64,000 bases of DNA from contig CAWEJL010000006.1 of NCBI GenBank assembly GCA_963809385.1, positions 248,001 to 312,000 of the forward strand. The letters are read 5' to 3'. Shown one piece after another: positions 34,775-42,548 of the stretch. A program made the translations under genes and the position numbers. The DNA is from JAKAIY01 sp963809385. GTDB taxonomy: Bacteria; Chloroflexota; Ktedonobacteria; Ktedonobacterales; JADMIN01. The notes under the pieces are model-generated. The model had not been told where the DNA came from, ran no database searches, and was given only the letters and a program-made list of their open reading frames with translations. Position 1 is the first letter of the stretch. Each line of letters opens with the position of its first letter.

Positions 34775-34871
34775 ATGCTAGAATGGTGGCGCGACGGACA
34801 TCCAAGGAGACGGCGGCATGGCGGACAACACGCTCTACTACGGCGAAAACCTCGACATCCTGCGGCGCTAG
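34775..34871 (+). pseudogene. DNA methyltransferase 5' relic, copy 2
   Basis: ATGCTAGAATGGTGGCGCGA, a ribosome site CCAAGGAG, and an ATG at 34818 reading MADNTLYYGENLDILRR then TAG. The peptide is the usual N-terminus of site-specific DNA methyltransferases of the type III/beta class (YYGDNLDILR). The gene is cut off after 17 codons. Bases 34872-35148 hold no recognisable gene. Confidence 0.6.
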
Positions 34872-35148
34872 CCCAGTTGCCCACCCTGCGCCACCAACAT
34901 CACCTCCCACCGCGGCCGCACTCCCCACCTCCGCCCCAAGCCACCCGCGCGCGGCCAGCGCCCGACACGAAGCCGCGCCCTGCGCCATTCTCGCGATTGC
35001 ACTCTCTTTCCTCTTGCATGTAATGGAACATTTGATCTACACTTGCCGCCAGAGACCTGACGCTGGGTTGGCTCGAACGCCAGCCCATCGGAGCGCTCAG
35101 GCGGGCAGGCGGAGGAGGAGCGGAGGGCGCTCCGGGGAGGATGGTCGC

Positions 35149-36381
35149 ATGCGGAACGCGACGAGGGCCGCGCCGGTCGCTGAAGCGGAGACGGCGGAAA
35201 CGGCGGAGACGGCGGGCCAGGAAACCGGGCAGGCCAGCCGGGTGGGCTACGCGCCAATCGTGCGGGTGGACGCCGCGCGGCGCGAGATCGAGCTGTGCGC
35301 CACCAGCGAGGCGCTGGACGCGCACGGCACGATCTTCGACTACGAGGCCAGCAAAGACGCCTTCACGCGCTGGATCGGCAACGTGCGCGAGATGCACGAG
35401 CGGCGCGCCGTCGGCCAGCGCGTGGAGGTGCGCTGCGACGACGAGACGCGGCGCGTCTACGTCCGCGTGCGCATCTCGCGCGGTGCGCAGGACACCTGGG
35501 AGAAGGTGCTGGATGGCACGCTGCGCGGCGCGAGCATCGGCGCCAGCAACGTCGTCTGGCGGCGCGAGCGGCGCGTCTCCAGCGGTCGCGGGCGGGCGGT
35601 GAATGTCGCCACGCGCTACGACCTGGCCGAGCTGAGCCTGGTGGACAATCCCAGCAACCCCGACGCGCTCGGCGTCACCATCGTCCGCGACGCCGAGCCG
35701 GATCTGGCCGTGCTCGACAGCATGGACACAGAAAACACCGAGGCGAACGTTGACGCGGTGGATGGCGAGCTGACCAATCGCGCCAGTGATCAGGCCGGAG
35801 ACGCCGCCGCGCCCGCCGGGGAGGATTCGGGCCAGCCGGACGCGGCGACGGCGGCGCGCGAGACGCTGCACGGCGCGGCGCGGGCGGTCCTCGCGGGCTG
35901 CGGCTGCGCGCTCTGCGAGCTGGCGCTGGCGGCGCTCGACCCCGACGACGACGGCGCCCCCAACCCCCTCTCCCGCGAGGAGCGGGGGAGGGCGGACGCA
36001 GCCACCGCGCGGGTGACAGCGGCGGCGCTGCGGGCCAGCGCGCGGGAGCTGGCGCGGATGGATGAGGCGCTGCGGGCGCTGATGGAGGAGCGGCGGGCGG
36101 AACGGGGCGCGCCGCCGGACGCGGTGACGGCGGAGGCGGAGGTGGCGGCGCTGCGGGCGCGCGTCGAGCGGCTGGAGGCGCAGCCGCTGCCCGGTGGCCC
36201 CGCCGCCCGCGCGGTCGAGAAGACGCTCGCCGCCGTCCCGCTCGACGGCTATGGCATGCCGCCCGCGAGCGGCGCGGAAAGCCTTACCGCACTGGAGGCG
36301 CTGGCCGGACGCCTGCGGGACCCGCAGGCGCAGATGGCCGTCGCCGCCGAGATGATCCGCTTGCAGCAAGGGCAGGGATAG
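35149..36381 (+). CDS. Phage prohead protease (HK97-type)
   Basis: The 410-residue protein starts a head-gene cassette. The protease core (about residues 40-200) has LDAHGTIFDYEASKDAFTRW, then REMHERRAVGQRVEV with the catalytic-type His, VLDGTLRGASIGASNVVWRR with the Ser, and DLAELSLVDNPSNPDA. HK97-type proteases trim scaffold and capsid during head maturation. The long C-terminal part with a coiled coil (EAEVAALRARVERLEAQ) may act as scaffold. Residues encoded at 35955-35992 derive from an in-frame R3 repeat. ATG at 35149 follows GGGGAGG at eight bases. Confidence 0.85.
   Translation: MRNATRAAPVAEAETAETAETAGQETGQASRVGYAPIVRVDAARREIELCATSEALDAHGTIFDYEASKDAFTRWIGNVREMHERRAVGQRVEVRCDDETRRVYVRVRISRGAQDTWEKVLDGTLRGASIGASNVVWRRERRVSSGRGRAVNVATRYDLAELSLVDNPSNPDALGVTIVRDAEPDLAVLDSMDTENTEANVDAVDGELTNRASDQAGDAAAPAGEDSGQPDAATAARETLHGAARAVLAGCGCALCELALAALDPDDDGAPNPLSREERGRADAATARVTAAALRASARELARMDEALRALMEERRAERGAPPDAVTAEAEVAALRARVERLEAQPLPGGPAARAVEKTLAAVPLDGYGMPPASGAESLTALEALAGRLRDPQAQMAVAAEMIRLQQGQG
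35955..35992. repeat. R3 repeat inside the prohead protease gene
   Basis: GCCCCCAACCCCCTCTCCCG followed by CGAGGAGCGGGGGAGGG is an R3 copy read in frame as APNPLSREERGRA. It falls in the variable linker between protease and coiled coil. Confidence 0.75.
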
Positions 36382-36545
36382 GGGCCTCATCCGGCCTGCG
36401 GCCACCTTCTCCTCTGCGGAGGAGAAGGCCCCGCGCAGCCATTCCTCGCGGGGCGAGATGGTTTGCCCACGCGACACGCGCCCGCTGCGGGTTCCCCCTC
36501 GCCTCCGCAGAGGAGAGGGGGTCAGGGGGTGAGGCCCCCCACAAC
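36382..36545. repeat. Two R3 repeats between protease and capsid genes
   Basis: GGGGCCTCATCCGGCCTGCG, CCTTCTCCTCTGCGGAGGAG and later CCCCCTCGCCTCCGCAGAGG with AGGGGGTCAGGGGGTGAGG form an inverted R3 pair about 120 bases apart. AAAGGAGCAACC at 36558 is the ribosome site of the capsid gene. Confidence 0.65.
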
Positions 36546-36574
36546 ACACCATACATAAAGGAGCAACCCACACC

Positions 36575-38104
36575 ATGGCCACGATACCCTATACCACGGC
36601 GCCGGGCGCGCAGCCTGGCCAGAGCGTCAGCGATGAGACGGTGACGCTGGTGCGCGAGGCGATGAGCGACGCGACGCGCGCGATCACGACCAGCACGGGC
36701 CTGACGGGCTACGAGCTTGAGCGGCCCGCGAAGGTGATTGTGCCGGTGGTCACGCCGCTGGTGAACATGCTGCCGAGGCGGCGCGGCGCGGGCGTGGATG
36801 TCGTCCACTGGAAGGCGATCACCAGCTTCGACACCGCGCGCAACTGGGGCACGCTGGCCGAGGGCGCGCTGCCCAGCCAGGTCAGCTACGCCGTCGCGCC
36901 GATGCAGAACACCGTGCAGACGATCGGCCTGATGAACCAGGTCAGCTTCCAGGCGCAGTGGCGCGGGCGCTCGCTGGAGGCCGACGTGCGGGCGCGGCGC
37001 ATCGCCGAGCTGCTCTATCAGCTGAAGATGACCGAGGAGCGCTGGGTCCTGGGCGCCTCCACGCTGCTGATGGTCCCGCCCGCGCCTGCGCTGGTCACGG
37101 CGGCGACGGGCGGCGCGGTCGCGGCGGGAACCTACTGGGCGCAGGTGACGGCGAAGAACGCGCAGGGCGAGACACTCGGCTCGACGGCGGCGAAAATCGC
37201 CACCACTGGCGCGACCTCAACCATCACCATCACCATTTTCACCGTGCCAAACGCCACGCAGTACAACGTCTACATTGGCTCCGGCGCCTCGCAGCCCGCG
37301 GCGTCGGCAATGTGGCTCCAGGCGGGCCTCTCCGGCGCCAACGCCGCGCAGCCCGCCGTCGGCGCGACGGTCACACTCTCCGACGGCGTGACCACCATGC
37401 CCTCCGGCGAGGTCAATCCGGGCATCCTGACGGTGACGCTGGCCGCCGCGCCCGCCACCAGCGGCACGGCGCTCTCGACCGTGACGGCCAACACCGCCAA
37501 GACCTTCGTGGATGGGTCGGGCAATCCGCTGATGTGGGACGGGCTGATCGCGCAGGCGCTGCTCAACGCCAGCCAGGCCAACGGCGCGACGCTCGGCGCG
37601 CAGGTGGCGCAGCCCGCCGACCCCACCGGGCGGCTGGCGCTCTCCGACATGGACAACCTGCTGGCCTCGATGTACCTCCAGGCGGCGGGCGACCCTGACG
37701 TGATTGTGATGAACCCCCTCGACAACGTGCGGCTGACTAACCTCGTCGTCGGCGCGGGCCAGTTGCGCTACGTCGTGCAGGCGGGCGAGAGCGCCGACCA
37801 GGGCCAGCTGACCGCGCAGTACCGGGTGACGCGCTACCTCAACAAGTCTACTGGCAAAGAGATGCCGATCATTATTGACCGCTACTGCCCGCAGGGGCAT
37901 ATCGTCTTCCTGCCGCTGACGACGCCCTTCCCGACGCCGGAGGTCGCCAGCGCGGTTGAGATCGAGACCAATCAGGAATACTGGGGCGTGGATTTCGCGC
38001 TGACCGACAGCAATTTCCGGTTCGCCGACTACGTAGACGAGACGCTGAAGGTCTACTTCCTCGGCGGGCTGGGCGTGCTGCGCGGCCTGTATCCCAGCTT
38101 TTAG
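36575..38104 (+). CDS. Phage major capsid protein with Ig-like insertion
   Basis: The 509-residue protein follows the protease, as expected for the major head protein. The N-terminal part (SVSDETVTLVREAMSDATRA to ELLYQLKMTEERWVLGA) and the C-terminal part (DMDNLLASMYLQAAGDPDVI; VEIETNQEYWGVDFALTDSN) fit an HK97-fold subunit. Between them, residues about 170-290 form a Thr/Ala-rich beta domain (AAGTYWAQVTAKNAQGETLG; FTVPNATQYNVYIGSGAS) that looks like an Ig or fibronectin-type module, probably displayed on the outside of the head. Structural assignment is by order and composition. Confidence 0.8.
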   Translation: MATIPYTTAPGAQPGQSVSDETVTLVREAMSDATRAITTSTGLTGYELERPAKVIVPVVTPLVNMLPRRRGAGVDVVHWKAITSFDTARNWGTLAEGALPSQVSYAVAPMQNTVQTIGLMNQVSFQAQWRGRSLEADVRARRIAELLYQLKMTEERWVLGASTLLMVPPAPALVTAATGGAVAAGTYWAQVTAKNAQGETLGSTAAKIATTGATSTITITIFTVPNATQYNVYIGSGASQPAASAMWLQAGLSGANAAQPAVGATVTLSDGVTTMPSGEVNPGILTVTLAAAPATSGTALSTVTANTAKTFVDGSGNPLMWDGLIAQALLNASQANGATLGAQVAQPADPTGRLALSDMDNLLASMYLQAAGDPDVIVMNPLDNVRLTNLVVGAGQLRYVVQAGESADQGQLTAQYRVTRYLNKSTGKEMPIIIDRYCPQGHIVFLPLTTPFPTPEVASAVEIETNQEYWGVDFALTDSNFRFADYVDETLKVYFLGGLGVLRGLYPSF

Positions 38105-38125
38105 GGGGCAGGCGCAGGAGCAAGC

Positions 38126-38360
38126 GCAGGCGAATGAATTCGCGCCTGAAGGGCCCCATGCGGGAACCCCGAACCCGCATGGGGGCTTCGCGCCACTCGC
38201 CTCACGGCCCACGAGGTCCGCCTGCGCGGACCCGGATCAGGACCCGCGCAGGTGGGTCTCGTGGCGGCTTGCCGCCTTGAGGCGCGGTTTCAACCGCCCG
38301 GCGTTTACCTCCCCTCTCCTATGGGAGAGGGGCCGGGGATGAAGTCGGGGTGAGGTCGCG
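38126..38360. repeat. R2 repeat followed by R3 repeat
   Basis: GCGAATGAATTCGCGCCTGA opens an R2 copy with an extra inner pair (CATGCGGGAACCCC; GAACCCGCATGGGG) and closes with TTGAGGCGCGGTTTCAACCG. It is followed directly by the R3 unit CCCCTCTCCTATGGGAGAGG with GGGGTGAGG. Both lie inside the phage cassette, just before the yggT gene. Confidence 0.7.
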
Positions 38361-38475
38361 AAACGCCGCCCGATGCGTTGGCGCCAAGGTTGCATTCATT
38401 GTTCCTCAAGATGCGCCCACGCCGTGCGCAGTTCTGGTCGCGTTGGAGCGAGGGCGCTAGGAGGTTCCAATCGTC

Positions 38476-38946
38476 ATGAATCCCGTGGAGCCACCCGCGG
38501 AGCCGCCGCGCAACGTCTGGCCAGATGTCGCGCCCGCGCTGCCGTCGGAGACAACAAGTCCCAATCCTGCGCTGCAGGGGCAAATTCCCGCGCCGCCATA
38601 TGACGCGACCTTGACGCCGCGCCGGCCAAAGCGGCGCTGGTGGTCAGTCGGGCGCGTCCGTCAGATTATCTTTTTCCTGTTGAGCGTGCTGGAGACGCTG
38701 CTCATCATTCGCTTCTTCCTGAAGCTGCTGGCGGCCAACCCCGACGCAGTGTTCACAGTCTTCATCTATGGCGTGACCGAGCTGTTCGTCGCCCCGTTCG
38801 AGGGCGTATTTCCCAGCCCGCAAACAAGTGGCAGCGTGCTGGATCTCGCGACGCTGCTGGCGATGATCGTCTATGCCCTGCTCGCCTGGCTGACTGTTGG
38901 CGCGATCGAGACAGTGACCAGCCGGCGTCCGGTGCGCGCCACCTGA
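38476..38946 (+). CDS. YggT-family membrane protein
   Basis: The 156 residues begin with a 55-residue Pro-rich cytoplasmic stretch. Then come the two YggT helices: RQIIFFLLSVLETLLIIRFF with LKLLAANPDAVF, and ATLLAMIVYALLAWLTVGAI. The YggT signature between them reads LFVAPFEGVFP. YggT proteins are bacterial membrane proteins of uncertain role, linked to division or osmotic response. This is a cellular gene type, not a phage one, yet it lies between the capsid and connector genes. GCTAGGAGG precedes the ATG closely. Confidence 0.8.
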   Translation: MNPVEPPAEPPRNVWPDVAPALPSETTSPNPALQGQIPAPPYDATLTPRRPKRRWWSVGRVRQIIFFLLSVLETLLIIRFFLKLLAANPDAVFTVFIYGVTELFVAPFEGVFPSPQTSGSVLDLATLLAMIVYALLAWLTVGAIETVTSRRPVRAT

Positions 38947-39016
38947 GCGATCCAGGCGCGCCCGCGCGCCAACGCGACGGCGCGGTGGTGGATGTGTGGA
39001 GTGGAGGAATGCCGTT

Positions 39017-39907
39017 ATGGGAGCGATGGGAGGCGTTAGCGCCTATCTGGATACCGGCGAATATCTGCGCGCGGCGACCAATCAGGAGACGGCCTCGCTG
39101 CTGGGGCTGAACACGACGCTGACGGCGAGTGTCGTGGCGGGCGCGACGGCGCTGCCTGTCGTAGCGTCGGCGGGCTGGGCGGCGGGGCCGCTCTGGCTGC
39201 TGGACGGGCCGTACTCCGAGGCCGTCCAGGTCGTGACCGCGCCGGACGGCGTGACGCTGACGCTGGCGGCGCCGGGCGTGACGCAGGCCCACGCGGCGGG
39301 CGTCTCCGCCAGCCAGGCGGGGGCGTCGGGCGCGCTGGCGGAGATCATCCTGCGGGCCAGCGCGTGGGCTGAGAGCTATTGCCGCCAGGGCGCGCCGGGC
39401 AGCCGCTCGCTTTTCGCCCTCTCACGGGTAGAGCGCTGGGGCCTGCCGGGCGCCCGCGCCTGGCGCGAGCCGGATGGCGGTCTGACCGTCCGCCCGGCGC
39501 ACTTCCCGGCGCAGACGGTCACCTCGCTGACCGTCGAAACCTTCCCTGGCGCCAGCGCGGCGCTGGATGTGACGCAGATCGAGCTAACCGCCAGCGGCTC
39601 GCTGATCGAGGTTCCCGCTCCCGCGCTGGCGTCCTTCGCGGCGCCGCTGGGCGGCTCATCCCGCTGCTGGGTGACGCTGGGCTACACCGGCGGTGTCACG
39701 CCCGGCGCGGTTCCCGGCGAGCTACGGCAGGCGCTGGTGTGGGTGGTGAGCGACTTCCTGGCGCAGCGGCGCAACCCCACTGGCGCGGCGGCGGTGCGCA
39801 TGGGCCGCTTCGAGCTACAGGCCCGCCCGCGCGAGGACCCCAGCGGTGACTCGATCCTGCTGATCCAGGCCAAAGCCGCGCTGCAACCGTGGCGAATGGA
39901 ATGGTGA
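39017..39907 (+). CDS. Phage head-tail connector-like protein
   Basis: The 296 residues include an N-terminal segment with Ala/Thr-rich beta strands (SVVAGATALPVVASAGWAAG), then an adaptor-like part: LAEIILRASAWAESYCRQGA, AAPLGGSSRCWVTLGYTGGV and a last helix PGELRQALVWVVSDFLAQRR. The 'A-x-x-x-YC-R' helix and the late helix resemble gp6-type head-tail adaptors. The ATG at 39017 follows GTGGAGGAATG; an upstream GTG at 38996 is less likely. Placed after the capsid gene, as in phage order. Confidence 0.65.
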   Translation: MGAMGGVSAYLDTGEYLRAATNQETASLLGLNTTLTASVVAGATALPVVASAGWAAGPLWLLDGPYSEAVQVVTAPDGVTLTLAAPGVTQAHAAGVSASQAGASGALAEIILRASAWAESYCRQGAPGSRSLFALSRVERWGLPGARAWREPDGGLTVRPAHFPAQTVTSLTVETFPGASAALDVTQIELTASGSLIEVPAPALASFAAPLGGSSRCWVTLGYTGGVTPGAVPGELRQALVWVVSDFLAQRRNPTGAAAVRMGRFELQARPREDPSGDSILLIQAKAALQPWRMEW

Positions 39908-39928
39908 GTGAAGGGAGGGGGCGCGATG

Positions 39929-40018
39929 GGCGGCGCGGCCTTGAAAGGCCGGCGCACGGTGGAGGGACGGCGTGGCTTGAAAGACCGGCACACGGGGACG
40001 AGGCATGAATGCCCTGGC
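39929..40018. repeat. Dispersed repeat R1, two arms
   Basis: GGCGCGGCCTTGAAAGGCCG with GCGCACGG is followed by a decayed arm GGCGTGGCTTGAAAGACCGG with CACACGG and by GAGGCATGAATGCC. Confidence 0.7.
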
Positions 40019-40028
40019 GTGGTGGCGG

Positions 40029-40508
40029 CTACTCGCCGCCGTGCGTCAGCGGGTCGCCAGCTTGCTCATACCCAACGGGAAGAACGCTCGCCTGGCCATC
40101 GATCTCCGTCAGCGGCAGTTTGTTGACGCGACAGAAACGCTCCAGCGACTCGAACTCCGCATAGTATCCAGCGCCTGGCCGGGGCTCATCCTCGACGAAC
40201 CGCTCGACGCGCCCGTTCGCAAGATTCACGACCTTTTCGTCTGGCGCGATCATCGGCGCGAAGTAGACGTTGACACGCTGATCTTGCAACTGGTGTGGCG
40301 TCTGAACGCCCAGGTTGTTTTCCGCCCATTCAAACCCTTCCACAAAGCCCTCCAATCCTTCGGTGCGAAGCGCACAGGTTGCGTTTCGCGCGCCGCCGCA
40401 TGGCGCGGCATGGCCATGCGCCTGCACTCTCCGTGCCATATGTGGGTTGGCGTCGCGGCGATGGCGCCGCTCTCGATATTTGCGCATGGCGTTAGTCAGG
40501 CGTGTCAT
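40029..40508 (-). CDS. Hypothetical protein, antisense inside the phage cassette
   Basis: This 159-residue frame has natural composition. It has a basic start (MTRLTNAMRKYRERRHRRD), then EGLEGFVEGFEWAENNLGVQ, TPHQLQDQRVNVYFAPMIAP and AGYYAEFESLERFCRVNKLP, ending TDIDGQ-like and a stop at 40029. Codon use is more balanced and less GC-rich at third positions than in the phage genes around it, which argues for a separate origin. I do not recognise the family. It is divergent from the gene at 40524. No good ribosome site is visible, so the start is uncertain. Confidence 0.5.
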   Translation of the reverse strand: MTRLTNAMRKYRERRHRRDANPHMARRVQAHGHAAPCGGARNATCALRTEGLEGFVEGFEWAENNLGVQTPHQLQDQRVNVYFAPMIAPDEKVVNLANGRVERFVEDEPRPGAGYYAEFESLERFCRVNKLPLTEIDGQASVLPVGYEQAGDPLTHGGE

Positions 40509-40523
40509 GAGGAGGTGGTGGCG

Positions 40524-40841
40524 ATGATCTTTACAACGGTACGGGTGGAACGCCCGGAGGGGACGGTCATGGCGTCCGGCGTCGCGGTGATGATCGAGCC
40601 AGCGGCGGCGAACGATCTGGAGCGGGTGGACTTCGAGGGCGCGCGGCCATTCGATCTGGTCTGGATCAGCACGACACAGGGCGTCCCAGCGCTGCCGCTG
40701 CGGCGGCGCGACACGCTCTTCGACGAGCGCAACACTGACCCAGAGACGGGCGCGCTGGCGAAGTACCGCGTCACCGGCGCGGTGGAGACCTTCGACGGCG
40801 ACCATCAGGAAGCGCTCTGCGAACGGGTGGTCGGCGGCTAA
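40524..40841 (+). CDS. Small phage morphogenesis protein, unassigned
   Basis: The 105 residues are mostly beta: MIFTTVRVERPEGTVMASGV, PFDLVWISTTQGVPALPLRR and KYRVTGAVETFDGDHQEALC. A strong site (ATGAGGAGGTGG) precedes the ATG. Size and order after the connector gene fit a head-closure or head-tail joining protein, which is inference. The next gene starts 77 bases on. Confidence 0.55.
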   Translation: MIFTTVRVERPEGTVMASGVAVMIEPAAANDLERVDFEGARPFDLVWISTTQGVPALPLRRRDTLFDERNTDPETGALAKYRVTGAVETFDGDHQEALCERVVGG

Positions 40842-40843
40842 CC

Positions 40844-40888
40844 TCACCCCCGCCCCCTCTCCTTGGAGGAGAGGGGAGCGTGGGGTGG
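40844..40888. repeat. Dispersed repeat R3
   Basis: CTCACCCCCGCCCCCTCTCC followed by TTGGAGGAGAGGGGAGCG lies between two phage genes, 31 bases upstream of the next start. Confidence 0.65.
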
Positions 40889-40918
40889 AGGTAATGAGAG
40901 TGGAGGTGGGAAAACGCT

Positions 40919-41476
40919 ATGCCAACGGGAATTACGCTGCCGGGCGCGCCAGATACGCTGGGCGCGCTGGCGGCGATGCGGGGAATCATTCTGGCGGAGT
41001 GTCTGGTGGGCGGCATCTCGCCCTTCGCGGCGCTCGCGGCGGCGGACGCGGCGCGCTACGGCGTCGCCAACGCCGTCTTTATCGGGCGGCCCAAGGACTT
41101 CAACGACGCCTACCTGCCGCAGTGTGTGATCTGGATTCCACCAGAGCAGAGCGCCGCGCTGGAGGCCGGAACGGCGCTGGACGGCCTCAGCGGGCGCGCC
41201 AGCGCGGAGTTCGAGGCGCTCGTCCAGGTGTTTGTGGATATGCGGACGGACTGGTACGCGGGCGAGCAGCAGATACTGGCCATCCGCGACGCCCTCTGGC
41301 CCGCGCTGCTGCGCCACGCGCGCCTCGGCGGAACGGTTCCGACGGTGATCGCCAGCGAGGCGCGCGCCGGTCGCGGCCTGGACTACGAACAGATCGCCGG
41401 GGTGGAATATCGTATGTTCGAGGCGCGCTGGTGGGTGCGGCAGCAGTGGAGCGTCGCGGGCGGGCTTGTGGTGTAA
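40919..41476 (+). CDS. Phage tail/neck-type protein, unassigned
   Basis: The 185 residues have an N-terminal helical half (LGALAAMRGIILAECLVGGI) and a C-terminal half ending GVEYRMFEARWWVRQQWSVA, a strand ending common in tail-completion or neck proteins. GGACGTCCAGG-like internal motifs do not define a family. It is the last gene of the head cassette; no tape-measure, tail or lysis gene follows. GAGAGTGGAGGTGG stands upstream of the ATG. Confidence 0.5.
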   Translation: MPTGITLPGAPDTLGALAAMRGIILAECLVGGISPFAALAAADAARYGVANAVFIGRPKDFNDAYLPQCVIWIPPEQSAALEAGTALDGLSGRASAEFEALVQVFVDMRTDWYAGEQQILAIRDALWPALLRHARLGGTVPTVIASEARAGRGLDYEQIAGVEYRMFEARWWVRQQWSVAGGLVV

Positions 41477-41553
41477 TGGTGGGGAGACGTGAACAGCGGC
41501 GCACGGTTGGATGGGCGTGAATGCCCCGTGCGCGCATCTGGAATGGAGGCGGC

Positions 41554-42537
41554 GTGAGCGTTACAGATGAGGAACGGAGCGAGCGGAAGGAGCCTGTGGC
41601 TGTGGTGGCGCGGGTGATGACGTGGAACACGCTGGCGGGCGGCTGGCCCCGGCTGGACGCGATCGAGGCCGTGATCCGCGACGCGCGGCCCGATGTGCTG
41701 GGCATGCAGGAGATCGAGCCGCGCACACTGGACGCGCTGGCGGAGCGACTGTGCATGGAGCGCGTGTATGGCGTCTCGAACAGCGGGCGCGGCTCGCCAA
41801 TCGGGCTGCTGAGCCGATGGCCTATCCGCGAGGCGCCCGCGCATGCGGACACGCCGCTGCGCAACGCGCTGCTGGAGGCCGTCATCGAGCCGCCGGGCGC
41901 GGCGCCGCTGCGGGTCTTCGTCGCGCACCTCGCCGCCCAGTACAACGCCTGGCGCGCGGGTGAGGGCGAGCGTCTGCGCGAGCTACGCTTCATCCTGGCG
42001 CTCATGTCCCAGGCCCAGGCGAAGGGCGGCGAGCCGCAACTCCTGATGGGCGACTTCAACAGCATGGCGCCGGGCGAGCCGCTGCTGGCCTCGCGGCTGC
42101 TGCTGCGTGTCGCGAGCAACGACGCCAGGCGCGCCAACGGGGTGAAGTTGCCCGGCCTGCCGGGCGTCGCGAAAGTGTTGCCGCCACCGCTCCGCTCGCT
42201 GGGGAGCGTGGCGGTCGCGCTGGCGCGCTGGGCGCCCACCGCAGCGCTGATTGACGCCGCCGCCAGCGTCTATACCCCGCGCGCCGTCATCACGGAAACG
42301 CGCGCATCGGGCCTGGTGGATCTCTACGCCGCCGCCCTGCCCGACCCGCGCCTGCGTCAGATGACTTGCCCCTCAGACGCGCCAGCGGGCCGCATTGACT
42401 ACATCTTCGCCAGCCCCGCGCTGGCCAGCGGCCTCATCACTTGCCTCACGCTGGTGGATGGCAAGGCGCGCCCCGTCACCACCGCGTCGGACCACCGCCC
42501 CGTGCTGGTCACGCTGACGCTGGGGTTGCGCGCGTAA
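41554..42537 (+). CDS. Endonuclease/exonuclease/phosphatase-family hydrolase
   Basis: The 327-residue protein has the EEP motifs: VMTWNTLAGG, VLGMQEIEPRTLD (metal-binding Glu), FVAHLAAQYN, LLMGDFNSMAPGEP (catalytic Asp/Asn), and RIDYIFASP with SDHRPVLVTL (His-Asp). Family members hydrolyse phosphodiesters in DNA, lipids or inositol phosphates; the specificity is not visible. No signal peptide, so cytoplasmic. The GTG at 41554 has TGGAGG five bases upstream. It follows the phage cassette by 77 bases but looks like a chromosomal gene. Confidence 0.85.
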   Translation: MSVTDEERSERKEPVAVVARVMTWNTLAGGWPRLDAIEAVIRDARPDVLGMQEIEPRTLDALAERLCMERVYGVSNSGRGSPIGLLSRWPIREAPAHADTPLRNALLEAVIEPPGAAPLRVFVAHLAAQYNAWRAGEGERLRELRFILALMSQAQAKGGEPQLLMGDFNSMAPGEPLLASRLLLRVASNDARRANGVKLPGLPGVAKVLPPPLRSLGSVAVALARWAPTAALIDAAASVYTPRAVITETRASGLVDLYAAALPDPRLRQMTCPSDAPAGRIDYIFASPALASGLITCLTLVDGKARPVTTASDHRPVLVTLTLGLRA

Positions 42538-42548
42538 CCGCGCCCCGT

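Noticed and set aside
34900..36582. 560-residue minus-strand frame
   Set aside because: Antisense of the prohead protease gene; low-complexity Arg/Ala/His composition and no motif.
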